The notes under the pieces are model-generated. The model did no database searches. It saw only the letters and a program-made list of their open reading frames with translations, and was not told where the DNA came from. From Phocoena phocoena (taxonomy: Eukaryota; Chordata; Mammalia; Artiodactyla; Phocoenidae), in the NCBI RefSeq assembly GCF_963924675.1, contig NC_089228.1:90736894-90800893 (forward strand): DNA of 64,000 nt, in the 5' to 3' direction. Positions within the stretch are counted from its first letter, which is position 1. Each line of letters starts with the position of its first letter. A program made the translations under genes and the position numbers. Of the stretch, positions 37,106-48,950 are shown piece after piece.

Positions 37106-38293
37106 AATTGTGAAGAAAGCATTCAACAGCAGAAGAAACCATAAACAATTAGAAATGACAACCCTCAGAGTAGGAGAAAATATTTGCAAATGAAGCAACT
37201 GACAAGGGACTAATCTCCAAAATATACAAACAGCTCACGCAGCTCAATGTCAAAAAAACAAACAGCCCAATCAAAAAATGGGTGGAAGACCTAGATAGAC
37301 ATTTCTCCAAAAGACATACAGATGGCCAAGAAACACATGAAAAGATGCTCAACATCACTAATTATTAGAGAAATGCAAATCAAAACTTCAGTGAGGTATC
37401 ACCTCACACAAGTCAGAATGGCCATCATCAAAAAGTCTGCAAACTGTAAATGCCAGAGAAGGTGTGGAGAAAAGAGAACCTTCCTACACTGTTGATGGGA
37501 ATGTAAATTGGTACACCCACTATCAAGAACAATATGGAGTGTTCTTAAGAAACTAAAAATAGAACTACCATATGACCCAGCAATCCACTCCCAGGCATAT
37601 ATCTGGAGAAAACCATAATTCAAAAGGATGCATGTACCCCAATGTTCACTGCAGCACTATTTATAATAGGACACGGAAGCAACCTAAATGTCCATCGATA
37701 GAGGAATGAATAGAGAAGATGTGGTACATATATACATTGGAATATTACTCGGACATAAAAAGGAATGAAATAGTGCCATTTTTTTTGCAGAGATGTGGAT
37801 GGACCTAGAGACTGTCATACAGAGTGAAGTAAGTCAGAAAGAGAAAAGCAAATATCATATATTAACGTGTATATGTGGAATCTGAAAAAATTGGTATAGA
37901 CGATCTTACTTACAAAGCAGAAATAGAGGCAGAGATGTAGAGAACAAACATATGGATACCAAGGGGGAAAGGGGAGAGTGGGGTAGGATGAACTGGGAGA
38001 CTGGGATTGACATATATACACTATGACATATATACACTATATACACTATGACATATATACAAATATATACACTATGTATAAATTAGATAACTAATTTGCT
38101 ATGTGCTACTGTATAGCACAGGGAACTCTATTCAGTGCTCTTTGATGATCTAAATGGGAAGGAAGGAAACCATAAAAGAGGGGATATATGTATACGTATA
38201 GCTGATTCACTTTGCTGTACAGTAGAAACTAACACAACATTGTAAAGCAACTGTATTCCAATAAATTTAATTTTTAAAATAAATTAATTAATT
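37106..38293 (+). mobile_element. Second L1 3' segment (ORF2 tail and 3'UTR) within the compound
   Basis: Alignable to L1 ORF2 from about the 'gaaaccataaacaa' point (37,135) through 'agacatttctccaaaagaca', 'gagaaatgcaaatcaaaact' and 'tatatctggagaaaaccata'. A different L1 3'UTR follows ('gtagagaacaaacatatgga', 'gattcactttgctgtacagt', 'gtattccaataaatttaa'). All frames are short. Its 3'UTR type is shared with the element at 52.5-58.4 kb rather than with the first 3'UTR. Confidence 0.8.
38009..38078. repeat. Tandem ACATATATACACTATG repeat in the L1 3'UTR
   Basis: A ~16 bp unit normally present once in this L1 3'UTR is repeated about three to four times with small length changes. A local expansion. 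Confidence 0.8.
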
Positions 38294-38307
38294 AAATAAA
38301 CCATCTT

Positions 38308-38654
38308 TTCAAATGGAATCAATTGAAAGGAGGAGGCACTTAAACCATAAGAAGTAAAATAAATCAAAACAAAAATATAAATCATGTAAGGATATGAATG
38401 TAAGGCATCACTTTGCTGGTACTTTTAAAGCAGGCCATCAAAGTGTTTTTGCAAACCACTAAGTCAGATGTAGGAGGTGGGTTCATGCCTTCAATCTTGT
38501 CTTTTATTCTCCTTGCTTCATATGACTGCTAGGTACATTGCCTATGTGATTTTCAAATACTGAGTTACTAAGCAGGCATGAATACCTATGTGGAGAACTG
38601 ATAACATCATCACTGGGATGGATTAAAGACTGAGGAAGACGGTTACTAACAAGA
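38308..38654. other. Unclassified non-coding sequence
   Basis: Right flank of the compound L1. No feature recognised. Confidence 0.45.
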
Positions 38655-38830
38655 GCTGGCATTGATCAAATGCCTACTGTGCATCAGGCACTGGGCTAGG
38701 CCTTTTGCATATATTATATCATTTAATTCTCACAACTCTACAATCTAGGTTATATTAATACTTATTTTGAAGGTGAGGATAACAAAACTCAATCAAACTG
38801 CCCCAAATCACAGTACTATAATTCTATAAA
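38655..38830 (-). mobile_element. MIR SINE relic
   Basis: 'aatgcctactgtgcatcagg', 'cactgggctaggccttttgc', 'atttaattctcacaactcta' and 'gaaggtgaggataacaaaac' follow the minus-strand MIR core and 3' end. Confidence 0.7.
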
Positions 38831-40869
38831 TCCAAATTTAGGTTTGCCTAACTGATTAAGCCTATTCAATCCATTATGCCATGCTACCCTCCACCCAGAA
38901 TTAGTATGATGAGACAAGACTTCAAAAATCATTTACAAGAAACACTGAGAAAGACTTGTAGTTTATACAGAGATCAAAGTGAAACGTGTTAAAGACATTA
39001 TGCCTGGAGTTAGAAGCATAGGAGGAAATAGTTCTTTTATCGCCATCACATCCCTTCTTATGGATGCTACCGATGACAACACAGAATGCAGTGTTAATCT
39101 GTGTTTTGCAAAACTTGGTCCTACAATATTTGAAGCCTGGATGGGAAGTATAAAAACTAGCAATGACAGACTTCCAAAGCCTTACTCAATCCTCTGTGTT
39201 ATAAGAGGTGGAGATTTGTGAAATTTCAATTACATTGGATGGATTCGAAGCCAATTTTTTCCGAAAGAAACACAAGTCAGACTCTGAGAAGCGTTGAACT
39301 GGCCTTGATGTTCTTCATTCTCTGTATCAAACTCTATTATAACCATAGCATACTGAACACTGCAGATAGTATGCTACTCCACTCTCTGGTACACTGACAT
39401 ATTTCTCCTACCAGCAATTAAGTTCTCTGCTCATCTAGAGTCAGTAGTGTTTGTCCTCAAACCTGATTATACCAGTAGTACTTGCTACCAGTTGTACTTG
39501 CTACAGTGATTATAACATTTAGTCTATTATTATATAAATCAATGAAATGAGAAGTGTATAAGGTAAAAGAGTTGTTGGTTGTAGTGAAAAAGGAAACAAG
39601 ATTGAATGCTTTGTAATACTTGAGTATTGCTTAAAATATTGTTGTTGAGTTGGGTGTGGGTAAGAAAACTGTTAAAGATTAGGGATTATGTAAAACTACA
39701 CAATTATTCTGCACTTAAATTATCTCACAGGTACTTCTAAGGGATTGCTCCAAATTAAGAAAATAAAGATTGAAATTGATTAATTATGGGTAGAGTTTAT
39801 GCAATAAAATAATTCAGATATCTTGTCTCTGACTCAAACTCACTTAATAGCTCTTGGCCCTACCTCAACATATGTACTTCCAATTTAAAATTAAAACTTT
39901 CATGAAACATTTTTTTCCATTCCCACAATAACCATAACCATATATATTTTTAAATTAATCAGTTACCATTAACCAGTTTGTCTGGGCTAAGAGGATTTCT
40001 AATATAATCACAGATGTACACCAAAGTTTTCTTTAGAGGAAGCAAAGTGAGACTATATCACGTGCACTGTGAAAGCATTCCTAACATCCTTTTTTGGGTA
40101 CACCTTTTTTTTCCCTAAAGCTCCACTCCTTCGTGCCGCTATCTTATATCTATCTAAACCCCCCAAACTCCTCATTCTTCAGCCATCTGACTGTCACTGA
40201 CTCTACCTTTCATTGTCTCTCCCTCACCTTTTCTCATACAGACCAACTGAGGTTCTTTGGCTTTTTCCAGTTCTGCTCAGCTTCTGAAAGGCCCAGGAGG
40301 CCCCCAAAATGGAAAATACAGAATCTCCTTTAAAAAATTAAAGTAAAAGAAAAGGTTACACCTGCATATATTTTAATATTTTATGCCCTTTATATTTGAA
40401 TAACTAATTTGAGCAGACCTCTTTTCATTCTGAGAAAGCCTCCCCAATGAGCCTTTTACTTGTAAAATATAAAGCAAAGACCCTGGGCTGAAATGAATGT
40501 CTTTGGAGAAATCTGTCACTACTAAGCAGCCAAAACTCTGCTTTGATAATGAGATGAGAAAATCAAAAACATTCTGTGGGGGAGAGGGAATTGTATGTAG
40601 GAGGAATACGTAGCTGTTCAGAAGCATGGATTGAGTGATGGGGACGTGAGGACAGTGAGGCACTGACATGGAAGTTTCTTAGTTAGGACCTGATTTCCAG
40701 TGGTTAGAGGGGCATGGACCAGAAGCTGACAGAACAGTTATTGAGGGATTTGATGTAGTTCTTGACATAAGCAGGGTTAGGAAGGAAAGGAATATCTGCA
40801 AGGCAGAAGTAACTTGTAGATGGTTTCCAGTTTACACAGGGTGGATTCGTGGGTTAGAGGGCTGAAGTG
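38831..40869. other. Unclassified non-coding sequence
   Basis: No repeat family recognised. An 80-codon open frame at 38,979-39,221 has no signal peptide, domain or family that I know, and the region shows no splice or start context. Frames at 40,094-40,333 and 40,373-40,669 are likewise unremarkable. Confidence 0.4.
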
Positions 40870-41185
40870 AGGTTGTGATTGATGAAGAAGCCAGGTGGCT
40901 ATCTAGATATCTGCAGGTAGAATACTCCAGGCAAAGGCAACTCCAAAGTGCAAATGTTCTGAAGCAAAAAAGGGCTTGGTGTGTTTGAGGAATAGCAAGG
41001 AGGCCAGGTGGCTGGAGCCGATTGAGCCAGGAGGGGAGTGGCAGTAGATAAGATCAGAAAACGAGGGATGACATTACTTTGTGGACCACTGTGAGGCCGC
41101 TTTTTACTCTGATATAAGCAAGGAGACTTTAAAGAGAACTGTGAGACAGATTTAAAAGTCCATACAAAACTGAATATTATAGAAG
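40870..41185 (-). mobile_element. L2 ORF2 3' region, antisense
   Basis: The plus-strand text 'aatactccaggcaaaggcaa', 'gtgcaaatgttctgaagcaa', 'tgaggaatagcaaggaggcc' and 'gtggaccactgtgaggccgc' is the reverse complement of the L2 coding tail. The reverse-strand frame at 40,899-41,201 is therefore a decayed L2 ORF2 remnant. Confidence 0.78.
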
Positions 41186-42310
41186 TGAATAGATGTGACA
41201 CTTATTTTTCCATTATTCAAATGCTTACTATGTGTAAAGTAAGAGCTAGCAAAGTGAAAGTGAAATACAGACATTTTCAGATAAAAAGTCTTCTAGGTAC
41301 AAACGAGAGACGAAAGTTTAGTCCTAGGTGTCTACCAACTGATAAAATTATAAAGGTAACAAAATGAAATTAAATTTTACTAAAGGGCTATCAAAAGAGT
41401 CTCAACCATGTCAGGTATGTAAACATGAAGAAACTGTCTCTGTAAACCTTAGTTTCCTAATCTTACAAAGTGAGGGATTTCATTGATAGGATTCTTACAG
41501 GCTCTCACAGCACTGAAATTTGGGATTTGATACTGATATTTGACGGCCTGGGACTTATGTCTGAAATGAAAGGGATATGTCCATGTTCAAGAGTCACAAA
41601 TCTAAAAGGGAGAAGGAAACACTGTGTATCGGGAAGGTATGTACATACCCGTAATTAAATTTACCATCCGAGCAGTACTGTGAGCACACAGAAGGACAAG
41701 CTAATGTCATATTGTTGTAAGAGACTTCCACATATAACCCAGACAAATAGAGGCTACAAGATAAGTTTTTGTAATAGAAATTACAAAATTGGCACAGAAG
41801 CAAGATAAAGGATCATTGGGGGACTGCTATTATCAGGGTATCTATGGGAGTCTCATTCTCTTAAAAAGTAGAGCATCTGATAAATTATTGTCTTGCTGAC
41901 AATTTCAGCTTTTAGAAGATGGAGGGAGCCAAAGGGGCATTACGGGTTAAGATGCAGATGAACAAGGAAGAATGAAACGTGAATAGGAAATTGACAGGTA
42001 GGCAACCTAGATTTTAGGAAGGCTGATTTCAGGATACAGGAAAAAATGAAATGCCATGGATAGGATACCTTGAATATGGATTATGTGCAAAGTGAGGTTT
42101 CAGTACATGCAATTTTGACTGCATGGCTATAAGTAAGGCCAGGAAGAAAAGAGGAAAGAACTCTTAAGAACCCAAAAAACAGGAAAGGTACTCTTAAGTA
42201 CAGGTGTTAAAAGTATGAAGGGAAGGACAGTTCATCAAGCACCACATTAACTTTGCTGGTGTTTAATAGATTGAATATGTTCAACAATAATCTTAATTTC
42301 CTTCAGAGAT
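41186..42310. other. Unclassified non-coding sequence
   Basis: No repeat, exon or RNA gene recognised. Confidence 0.45.
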
Positions 42311-42630
42311 CAGACTTGCACTGGCCAAGACACTAAGCTACTTGTGGCTATTAAGTATTTGAAATGTGACTAGTTCAAATTGAGACACAGTGTAAGTGTA
42401 ACATACACTTAGTAAAAAAGATTAATATGGAACAAAGAAAATAATATCTCTGGTTAATAAATTATATTTTTATATAGTTAATCTACATGTTGAAGCAATA
42501 TTTTGAACATATTAGGTTTAAAATATACTATAAGATTAATTTCATCTGGTTCTCTTTTTACTTTTTAGTGTGGCTACTAGAAAATTTTAAATTACATGTG
42601 TGGCTCACATTGTATTTCTATCAGACAGCT
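42311..42630 (+). mobile_element. Non-autonomous DNA transposon relic (family name uncertain)
   Basis: Matches a common mammalian repeat marked by 'ctacttgtggctattaagta', 'tttgaaatgtgactagttca', 'gtgtggctactagaaaattt' and a 'tctatcagacagct' end. Intact copies end in 'tattggacagcgctg'. I believe it is hAT-Charlie-like but am not sure of its name. No transposase frame. Confidence 0.6.
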
Positions 42631-43420
42631 CATACCCTCATTTTGTGGAAGAGGAACAAACCTAAAAAATTTAAAGAATTTCTTCCAAGTCACAGAACTA
42701 CTATACTATTAAATAATTTATAATTTTTTCTTTAATAAAATACAAAAAAACAAAGATTTGGAGAAACTGTAAAGACAAAAACTGAAAAATTTTAAAACCA
42801 TACATAAGTCAGAAAATATATAAAAGGATAGGCCTTCACCTGAGGTAGGGTAGGGGGAGGGATAGGAATACATGTCCAGGGGAAGTAATGTCTGCACGTC
42901 TGCACGTTGATCAAACATCATACATCTGGGCATGCAATGACACACTTGAATATGTCACCAAAAACAACAGGAATAATGATGTGTTTTAGATAAAAGTGCT
43001 TTTGAAATGGAAAAAACACCTTATGAATATGGCCCACTTCATCAACATAGAGATACAAGAAAGTCACATGTCGTTTATTTTTCTAAAAAGCTGGAAGTTC
43101 AGTATCTTTCTCTTGAAGTCCACTCTTTCCTAGAATCTGGAAAGATTACAAACAAATTGACTTGGCTTCAGTGGAAGAAGCAATAAGGTTTGCGGTTGGA
43201 GATATGAAATTTAAAGACATATGAACTGGCCAAGTGGTAGTTACCATTGAAGGAAAGAAAATTATATGAATTTCATAAAATTGTGGCCTAATGTGATAGA
43301 AAAATTTTTAAATCTTAAAAATATATTAGTCTAATTTCCTCATTCCAATATTATTCAAAGATGATGCATGTTTCATTTACTGCACAGTCAATATTATAGC
43401 AACAATAGAAAAATCAAAAA
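42631..43420. other. Unclassified non-coding sequence
   Basis: AT-rich, with no recognised feature. A small tandem 'gtctgcac' repeat lies near 42,889-42,905. Confidence 0.45.
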
Positions 43421-43671
43421 GATGTGAGACATCAGCAAGATGGCAGAATAGAAGGCTCTTGACTTTCCCTTCTCCCACAGATGCACCAAATATACAGCTA
43501 CATAAGGAACAATTCTCTCTGAGAGAAATCCAGAAATGTTAAGTGATTGTTACACATCAAATGACTGAGAAAAAACCTGACAATAAAATGAATAGGAAAA
43601 GCTGAGACACACTCATGCCACAAATCCCACTCCAGGCACAGCACCTTACAATCAGGAGAAAACACCCAACT

Positions 43672-44895
43672 CCAAGTTTCTTCCTGAGTAGTCCAGAGTT
43701 TGGAAAACACATCTAGTACTCCAGCTTTTATGGCTGCCACTCAAGGGACTAGCTCCCAAATCACATAGCTCAGAAATCTAATGGGACTTAGCATTTGTGA
43801 ATCCACCCAAAACCACAGGAAACAAACAGGTGATTTTTAAACACATATGACCACTTCCTGTGGTTATCCCCTGGGGTTCAGTGCAGAGTGAGGCAAAACA
43901 CCCAGATCGCAGTTTCTTCCTAGAAGATGTTTCACTGCATACATTCCCAGCTGCTGCCCAAGGGTCAGGCTTTTAATCAGCCTGTATCTGGGAGCTGACT
44001 GAACTCCGCCTGAAGCCTGAAAGGGCTTGTGGGTGCTTCCCCTGCCTTGTCTCCCTGGCTCATTGCAACAATAAAATATAAAAAGTCTCCAGTTTCTCCT
44101 GGGAAGGAACTTGTTCACACGTATAGCACTCCAACCTTTATGGCTCCCACCAAAGGCATGTACTCTCAAGTCACTAGTTCTGAGAAGTGATAGGACTTGG
44201 CATTCACAAGTTCCCCAGGACTACATTAAATTAAGAGGAAGTTGTGAACAGAAGTGTGAGCACCTCCTGCCGCTATCCACACTGACCCAGTGCAGAGATG
44301 ACAGGCAAAAAATACAATGCTCCCAGTTTCTCAAGGAAGGAGTTTGACTACCTACTTTTACAACTGCTTTCCAAAGGTTGGGCTTCTAACTAGCCTGCAC
44401 CTGGAAACTGACAGAGTATATAATTAGTAGTCCTCTAGGAGCCTGCATGGGTATATGGGGACTTCCTGTGACTTTTACCCTCTGCTCCCCCAGAAATAAA
44501 ACCAACTCTCCAGCTTCTCCCTAAAATGACTTTGTCCACACATCTAAACTACTTCCACAAGAGGGACTGGCTCTTATATCATCTCATTCTGGGCGTTAAT
44601 AGGGCTTAGCATACATGAGACCTACAAAGAACAAAGAGAAGGTTTTATGTGGGAACACAAGCACTCTCACAAGCTATTCTCCCTGGCTCAGTACACAGTG
44701 AATAAACAAAAACACCCAGCCCCTAGTTTCTCCCTGATAGGGCCTAGATTGCATGATATAAAGTCCTAACTTTCCCAGCTGCTGCCTAAACACAGAGTTT
44801 CCAACTAGCCTGCATCTGGGAGTTGATGGGGTAGGCAATTTGTAGTGCTCTGTGAGCCTGAATGGACACATGGGCATTTATTACACCTGTGGGGC
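43672..44895 (+). repeat. Three tandem ~420 bp units in the old L1 5'UTR
   Basis: Units start at about 43,672, 44,089 and 44,510, spacing 417 and 421 bp. Each begins with a 'ccagtttctcc' variant, continues with 'acacatctagtactccagct' or its variants, a 'cagtgcagag' or equivalent block, then 'aactagcctgcatctgggag' or its variants. The third is shorter (to about 44,895). This resembles the monomer arrays that act as promoters in some L1 lineages, though here it is fossil. Confidence 0.75.
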
Positions 44896-45086
44896 ACTGA
44901 CAGGACTAGGCACACCCTAATTTCCTGAGAGCCACTAAAACAAAGATGACAGCTTTGACAAGCACAAAGGTTTGAGAGGCACCAAGACTCTCAATCAGAG
45001 CTGATTGGTAACTTTCATAACTGACATGAGGTCAATCTATAAAGACTGGGAGAGGTGGGTGTTTTATCTAATGCTCAGAAACAAAC

Positions 45087-45990
45087 ATGGAGAGTCAAGG
45101 AAAATGAATAAATGGGGGAATACATTTCAAACAAAATAACAAGATAAATCTCTAGAAATCAACCCTCATGAAATAGAAATAAGTGAATTACCCAAAAGTG
45201 AATTAAAAGTAATAGTCATAAAGATGTTCAGTTAGGTCAAGAGAGCAATGAATAAAAAAATGAAAATTTCAACAAAGAGGTAGAAAATATTAAAGTACCA
45301 AACAGAAATCACAGAGCTGAAGGATAATTGAACTGAAAAATTCAATAGAGAGTTTCAACAGCAGAATAGAACAAGTGGAAAAAGGATCAGTGAACTAGAA
45401 GACAGGGGAGTAGAATTTATCCAATCAGAATAAAAAGGAAAAACAATAGGAAAAAAAGTGAAGATAACTTAAGGGTCTTCTGAGACACCATAAAGGGGAC
45501 CAATACACACATTATACAGGGGAAATAAGAGAGAAGCATAAAGATAATTCAAAGAAATAATAGCTGAAAACATCCCAAACATAGGGAAAGAAACAGACAT
45601 CCACATCCACAAAGCCTAAATAATACCAAAGAAAGATGACTCCAAATAGATCCACACTGAGACACATTATTATCAAACTGTCAGAAGTTAAAGACAAAGA
45701 GAATTTTAAAAGCAGCAAGAGAATAGTCACTTGTTACACACTAGGGAACCACTGTAAGACTGTCAGCTGATTTTTCAGCAGAAACCGTGAAGGATAGAAG
45801 GGAGTGGAATGATATGTTCAAAGTACTAAATGAAAAAAACTACCAACTAAAAACAATTAACATGGAAAACTTATCCTATCCTCAGAATTGAAGGAGAGAT
45901 AAAGATATTCACAGCCAAATGAAAGCTGAAGGAATTCATCACTACTAACCAGGCTTACAAGAAATGATAAAGGAGGTTTCTTCAAGCTGA
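45087..45990 (+). pseudogene. Old L1 ORF1 remnant
   Basis: The likely start codon at 45,087 gives only six codons before a stop. Downstream nucleotide landmarks of L1 ORF1 persist: 'acatcccaaacatagggaaa' (45,569), 'attatcaaactgtcagaagt' (45,669), 'agctgatttttcagcagaaa' (45,767) and 'atcactactaaccaggctta' (45,938). The length is close to a whole ORF1 (about 300 codons), but the frame is destroyed. Confidence 0.75.
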
Positions 45991-46464
45991 AACAAAAGAA
46001 TGCTAATTATTAACATAAAAACATGAAAGTATAAAACTCACTCGTAAAGGTAAATATATAGTAAAATTCAAAATACTCTAAAATGTAAGAGTGGTAAGTA
46101 AATCACTTTCAACTCCAGTATAAATGTTAAAAGACAAAAGTATTAAAAATAACTATAGATACAATAATTTTGTTAATGGATACACAATATAAAAAGATGT
46201 AAATTATTATATCAAAACAATAAAATGTGTGTGGCAGGTGAGAGCTTTTAAAATTAAGTTGTTATGCTTAAAATAGGCTGTTATGACTATAGGATGTTAT
46301 ATAAAAGCTTCAAGGTAACTACAAAGAGAAAACTTATAGTAGATATATAAAAGGTAGAAAGGAACCAAAGCAGAAAATCATCTAATCACAAAGGAAGACA
46401 GCAATAAAGGAAGAAAAAAAACAAAGAATTTTTAAAACACTGAGAAAACTATTGACAAAGTGGC

Positions 46465-48240
46465 AATAGTAAGCCTTTATCTATCAATAACCATTTTAAA
46501 TGTAAATTGAATAAATTCTCCGATCAAAAGATGTAGAGTGGCTGAATGAATAAGAAAATGAGACCCACCTATGATATGTTGCCTAAGAAACTCCCTTCAG
46601 CTTTAAGGACACATATAGACTAAAAAATGGAAAATGATATTCCATGCAAATGAAAAGCAAAATAATGCAGGCATAGCTATACTCAGACAAAGTAGATTTA
46701 AGCCAAAGACTGTAACAAAAGACATGGATAGTCATTATATAATGATAAAGGGGTTAATTCATCAACAAGATGTAACAACTATAAATATTTATGCACCTAA
46801 CATTGATACATGTAAATATATAAAGCAAATATTAACAGACCTAATGATATAAATAGACAGCAATACAATAATAATAACTGGGGAACGTCAGTACCTCACT
46901 TTCAATAGTGGTTAGGTTATCCAGACAGAAAATAAATAAGGAAACGTTAGACTTAAACTGTCCTTTGGACCAAATGGACCCACCAGACATTTACAGAACA
47001 TTCCCTCCAAAGCAGCAGAGTACACATTCTTCTCAAATGCATAAGGAACATTATCTATAGATCATATGTTAGGCCACAGAACAATCCTTGAAATTTAAGA
47101 AGACTGAAATCATATCAAGCATCTTTTCCAACCACAATGGTATGAAATTAGAAATCAGTAACAGGAGGAAAACTGGAAAATTTACAACTATGTGGAAATT
47201 AAACATGCATGAACAGCCAAAGAGTCAAAAAAGAAATCATGAGATAAATCAAAAAATATCTTGAGACAAATGAAAACAGAAACACAACATAAATTTCCAA
47301 AATACTGAACAAGAGGGAACACTTCCAAACATATTTTATGAGGCCAGCATTATCCAGACACGGACACTAGAAAGCCAGACAAGGACACTAGAAAAAAAAA
47401 AAGTACAGGCCAACATCCCTCATAAACAGAGATGTAAAAATCCTCAATGAAATATTAGCAAATTAAATTCAACAGCATATGAAAAGGATTATGCACCATG
47501 AGCAAGTGGGGTTTATCCCTGGGAAGCCAGGATGGTTCACTATATGCAAATAAACAAATGTGATACATCATGTTAACAAAATGAATGATTTAAAAAATGA
47601 TCATTTCAATATATGTAGAAAAAGCATTTGAAAATTACAATTTCCTTTTATTATTAAAAACTCTTACCAAATCAGGTAAAGAAGGAATGTACCTTGACAT
47701 AATAAAGGCTATATATGACAAGCCCACAGCTAAAATACTACTCAATAGTGAAAAGCTGAAAGCTTTTCCTCTAAGATCAGGAACAAAATGATGATACCCA
47801 CTCTCCACCACTTCTATTCAACATAGTACTAGACGTTCTAGCCAGAGCAATTAGGCAAGAAAAATAAAGAAAAGGCATCCAAATCATTGGAAAGGAGTAA
47901 AATTGCTTTTGTTTGTAGATGAAATGATTTTATATATACAATACCCTAAAGACTGCCAAAAACCATTAGAATTGATAAATAAATTTTGCAGAATACAAAA
48001 TCAATATACAAAATTTAGTTGCAATAACTCAAGTTAAAAATGAGAACAGTAATTGAATAGATATTTCTCCAAAGACATACAAATAGCAAACAGCTATATG
48101 AAAAGATGCTTAACATCATTAATCATCAGGGACAGGCAAATCAAAACCATGATGAGATATCACCTCACACCTGTTAGGATAGCTGTTATCAAAAAGTCAA
48201 AAGATTGGCAAGGAAATACTAAGCTAGATGGATAGAAGAG
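46465..48240 (+). pseudogene. Old L1 ORF2 remnant with two deletions
   Basis: The endonuclease part is recognisable (46,634-46,852 keeps INIYAPNID), and 'tttccaaccacaatggtatg' near 47,126 is the position of the SDH motif, here changed. The RT part spans about 47,310-48,020 with 'gagcaagtggggtttatccc' (47,499). Its catalytic box is altered ('tttgtagatgaaatga' at about 47,913, VDE in place of ADD). A short C-terminal part (48,053-48,235) remains. A 20 bp duplication, 'ggacactagaaagccagaca' with 'ggacactagaaaaa', lies at 47,363-47,398. Confidence 0.75.
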
Positions 48241-48430
48241 TTGGGAAGAATGGACTCGATAGGGAAAGGGCATGAGGAAACTCTCTTGAAGGATAGAAAT
48301 GTCCAAGATTTTGATCTGAGTCATAGTTACATGGGTGCATACCTATGTAAAACTTTGTAGAGCAGTGAACTCCAGATCTGTATATTTTACTGACTGTACA
48401 GCATACCTCAATTTATGTAAAAAAAGAATA

Positions 48431-48739
48431 CAAGGGGTCTGCTAACATTGAATCTAAGCCTTTCAGGCTCAGTAAAGTTTCACAGAAACATAAGAAAAGA
48501 CATTTCCGATTTATATTGATTTTCTTGTTTCGGTTCTGTTTTTCACCCAGAATACCTGATTCCCAGCTTTTCATAGTTAGATAAATTTTTGAACTTATTA
48601 AGTCAGCAGTCCTTGCTATCCCAGAATTTTCTTTAAAATTTTTAAAAATTAGCCCATCTCCATTCTATTCCTTCAATCTTAACCACTACTTGTAATAATA
48701 CTTAGATTTACAGGTTTTCAAAGGAATATATAATGCATT
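48431..48739. other. Unclassified non-coding sequence
   Basis: Right flank of the old L1. No feature recognised. Confidence 0.4.
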
Positions 48740-48950
48740 ATTTATTATCTTTCATAAGCCAATCAGCACAAACTTCCCATCACTATTCACCCTTCTCTTA
48801 AAGAAATCATTACTCTAACTTCTGTCACCATAATTAGTTTTGCCTGATATTAAACTTCATGTAAATGGAACCACAGAGTACTATTTGGTACCTGGCTTCT
48901 TTCATTCAACTTAAGGGTTTTGAGAAATAGTAGTTTGACATGTCCAGGCA
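48740..48950 (-). mobile_element. L1M 3'UTR fragment, antisense
   Basis: 'aagaaatcattactctaact', 'tagttttgcctgatattaaa', 'tgtaaatggaaccacagagt' and 'acctggcttctttcattcaa' are the reverse complement of a common L1M 3'UTR segment. The same segment appears on the plus strand near 61,200. Confidence 0.7.

Larger units (their letters stand above)
43421..48430 (+). mobile_element. Old L1, near full span but internally deleted
   Basis: The 5' end is marked by a YY1-like 'caagatggcagaatag' at 43,436-43,451, the standard start of many mammalian L1s. Then come a 5'UTR with tandem units, an ORF1 remnant, an ORF2 remnant with endonuclease and RT parts, and a 3'UTR ending in an A-rich tail near 48,428. 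Two deletions shorten ORF2: near 47,300 (between endonuclease and RT) and near 48,025 (between RT and the C-terminal region). It is much more decayed than the 31.9 and 52.5 kb elements. No convincing TSD seen. Confidence 0.8.

Noticed and set aside
38979..39221. An 80-codon frame with ordinary amino-acid composition in non-repeat sequence
   Set aside because: No known domain, start context, splice sites or conservation evidence. A frame of this length is expected by chance in 64 kb.
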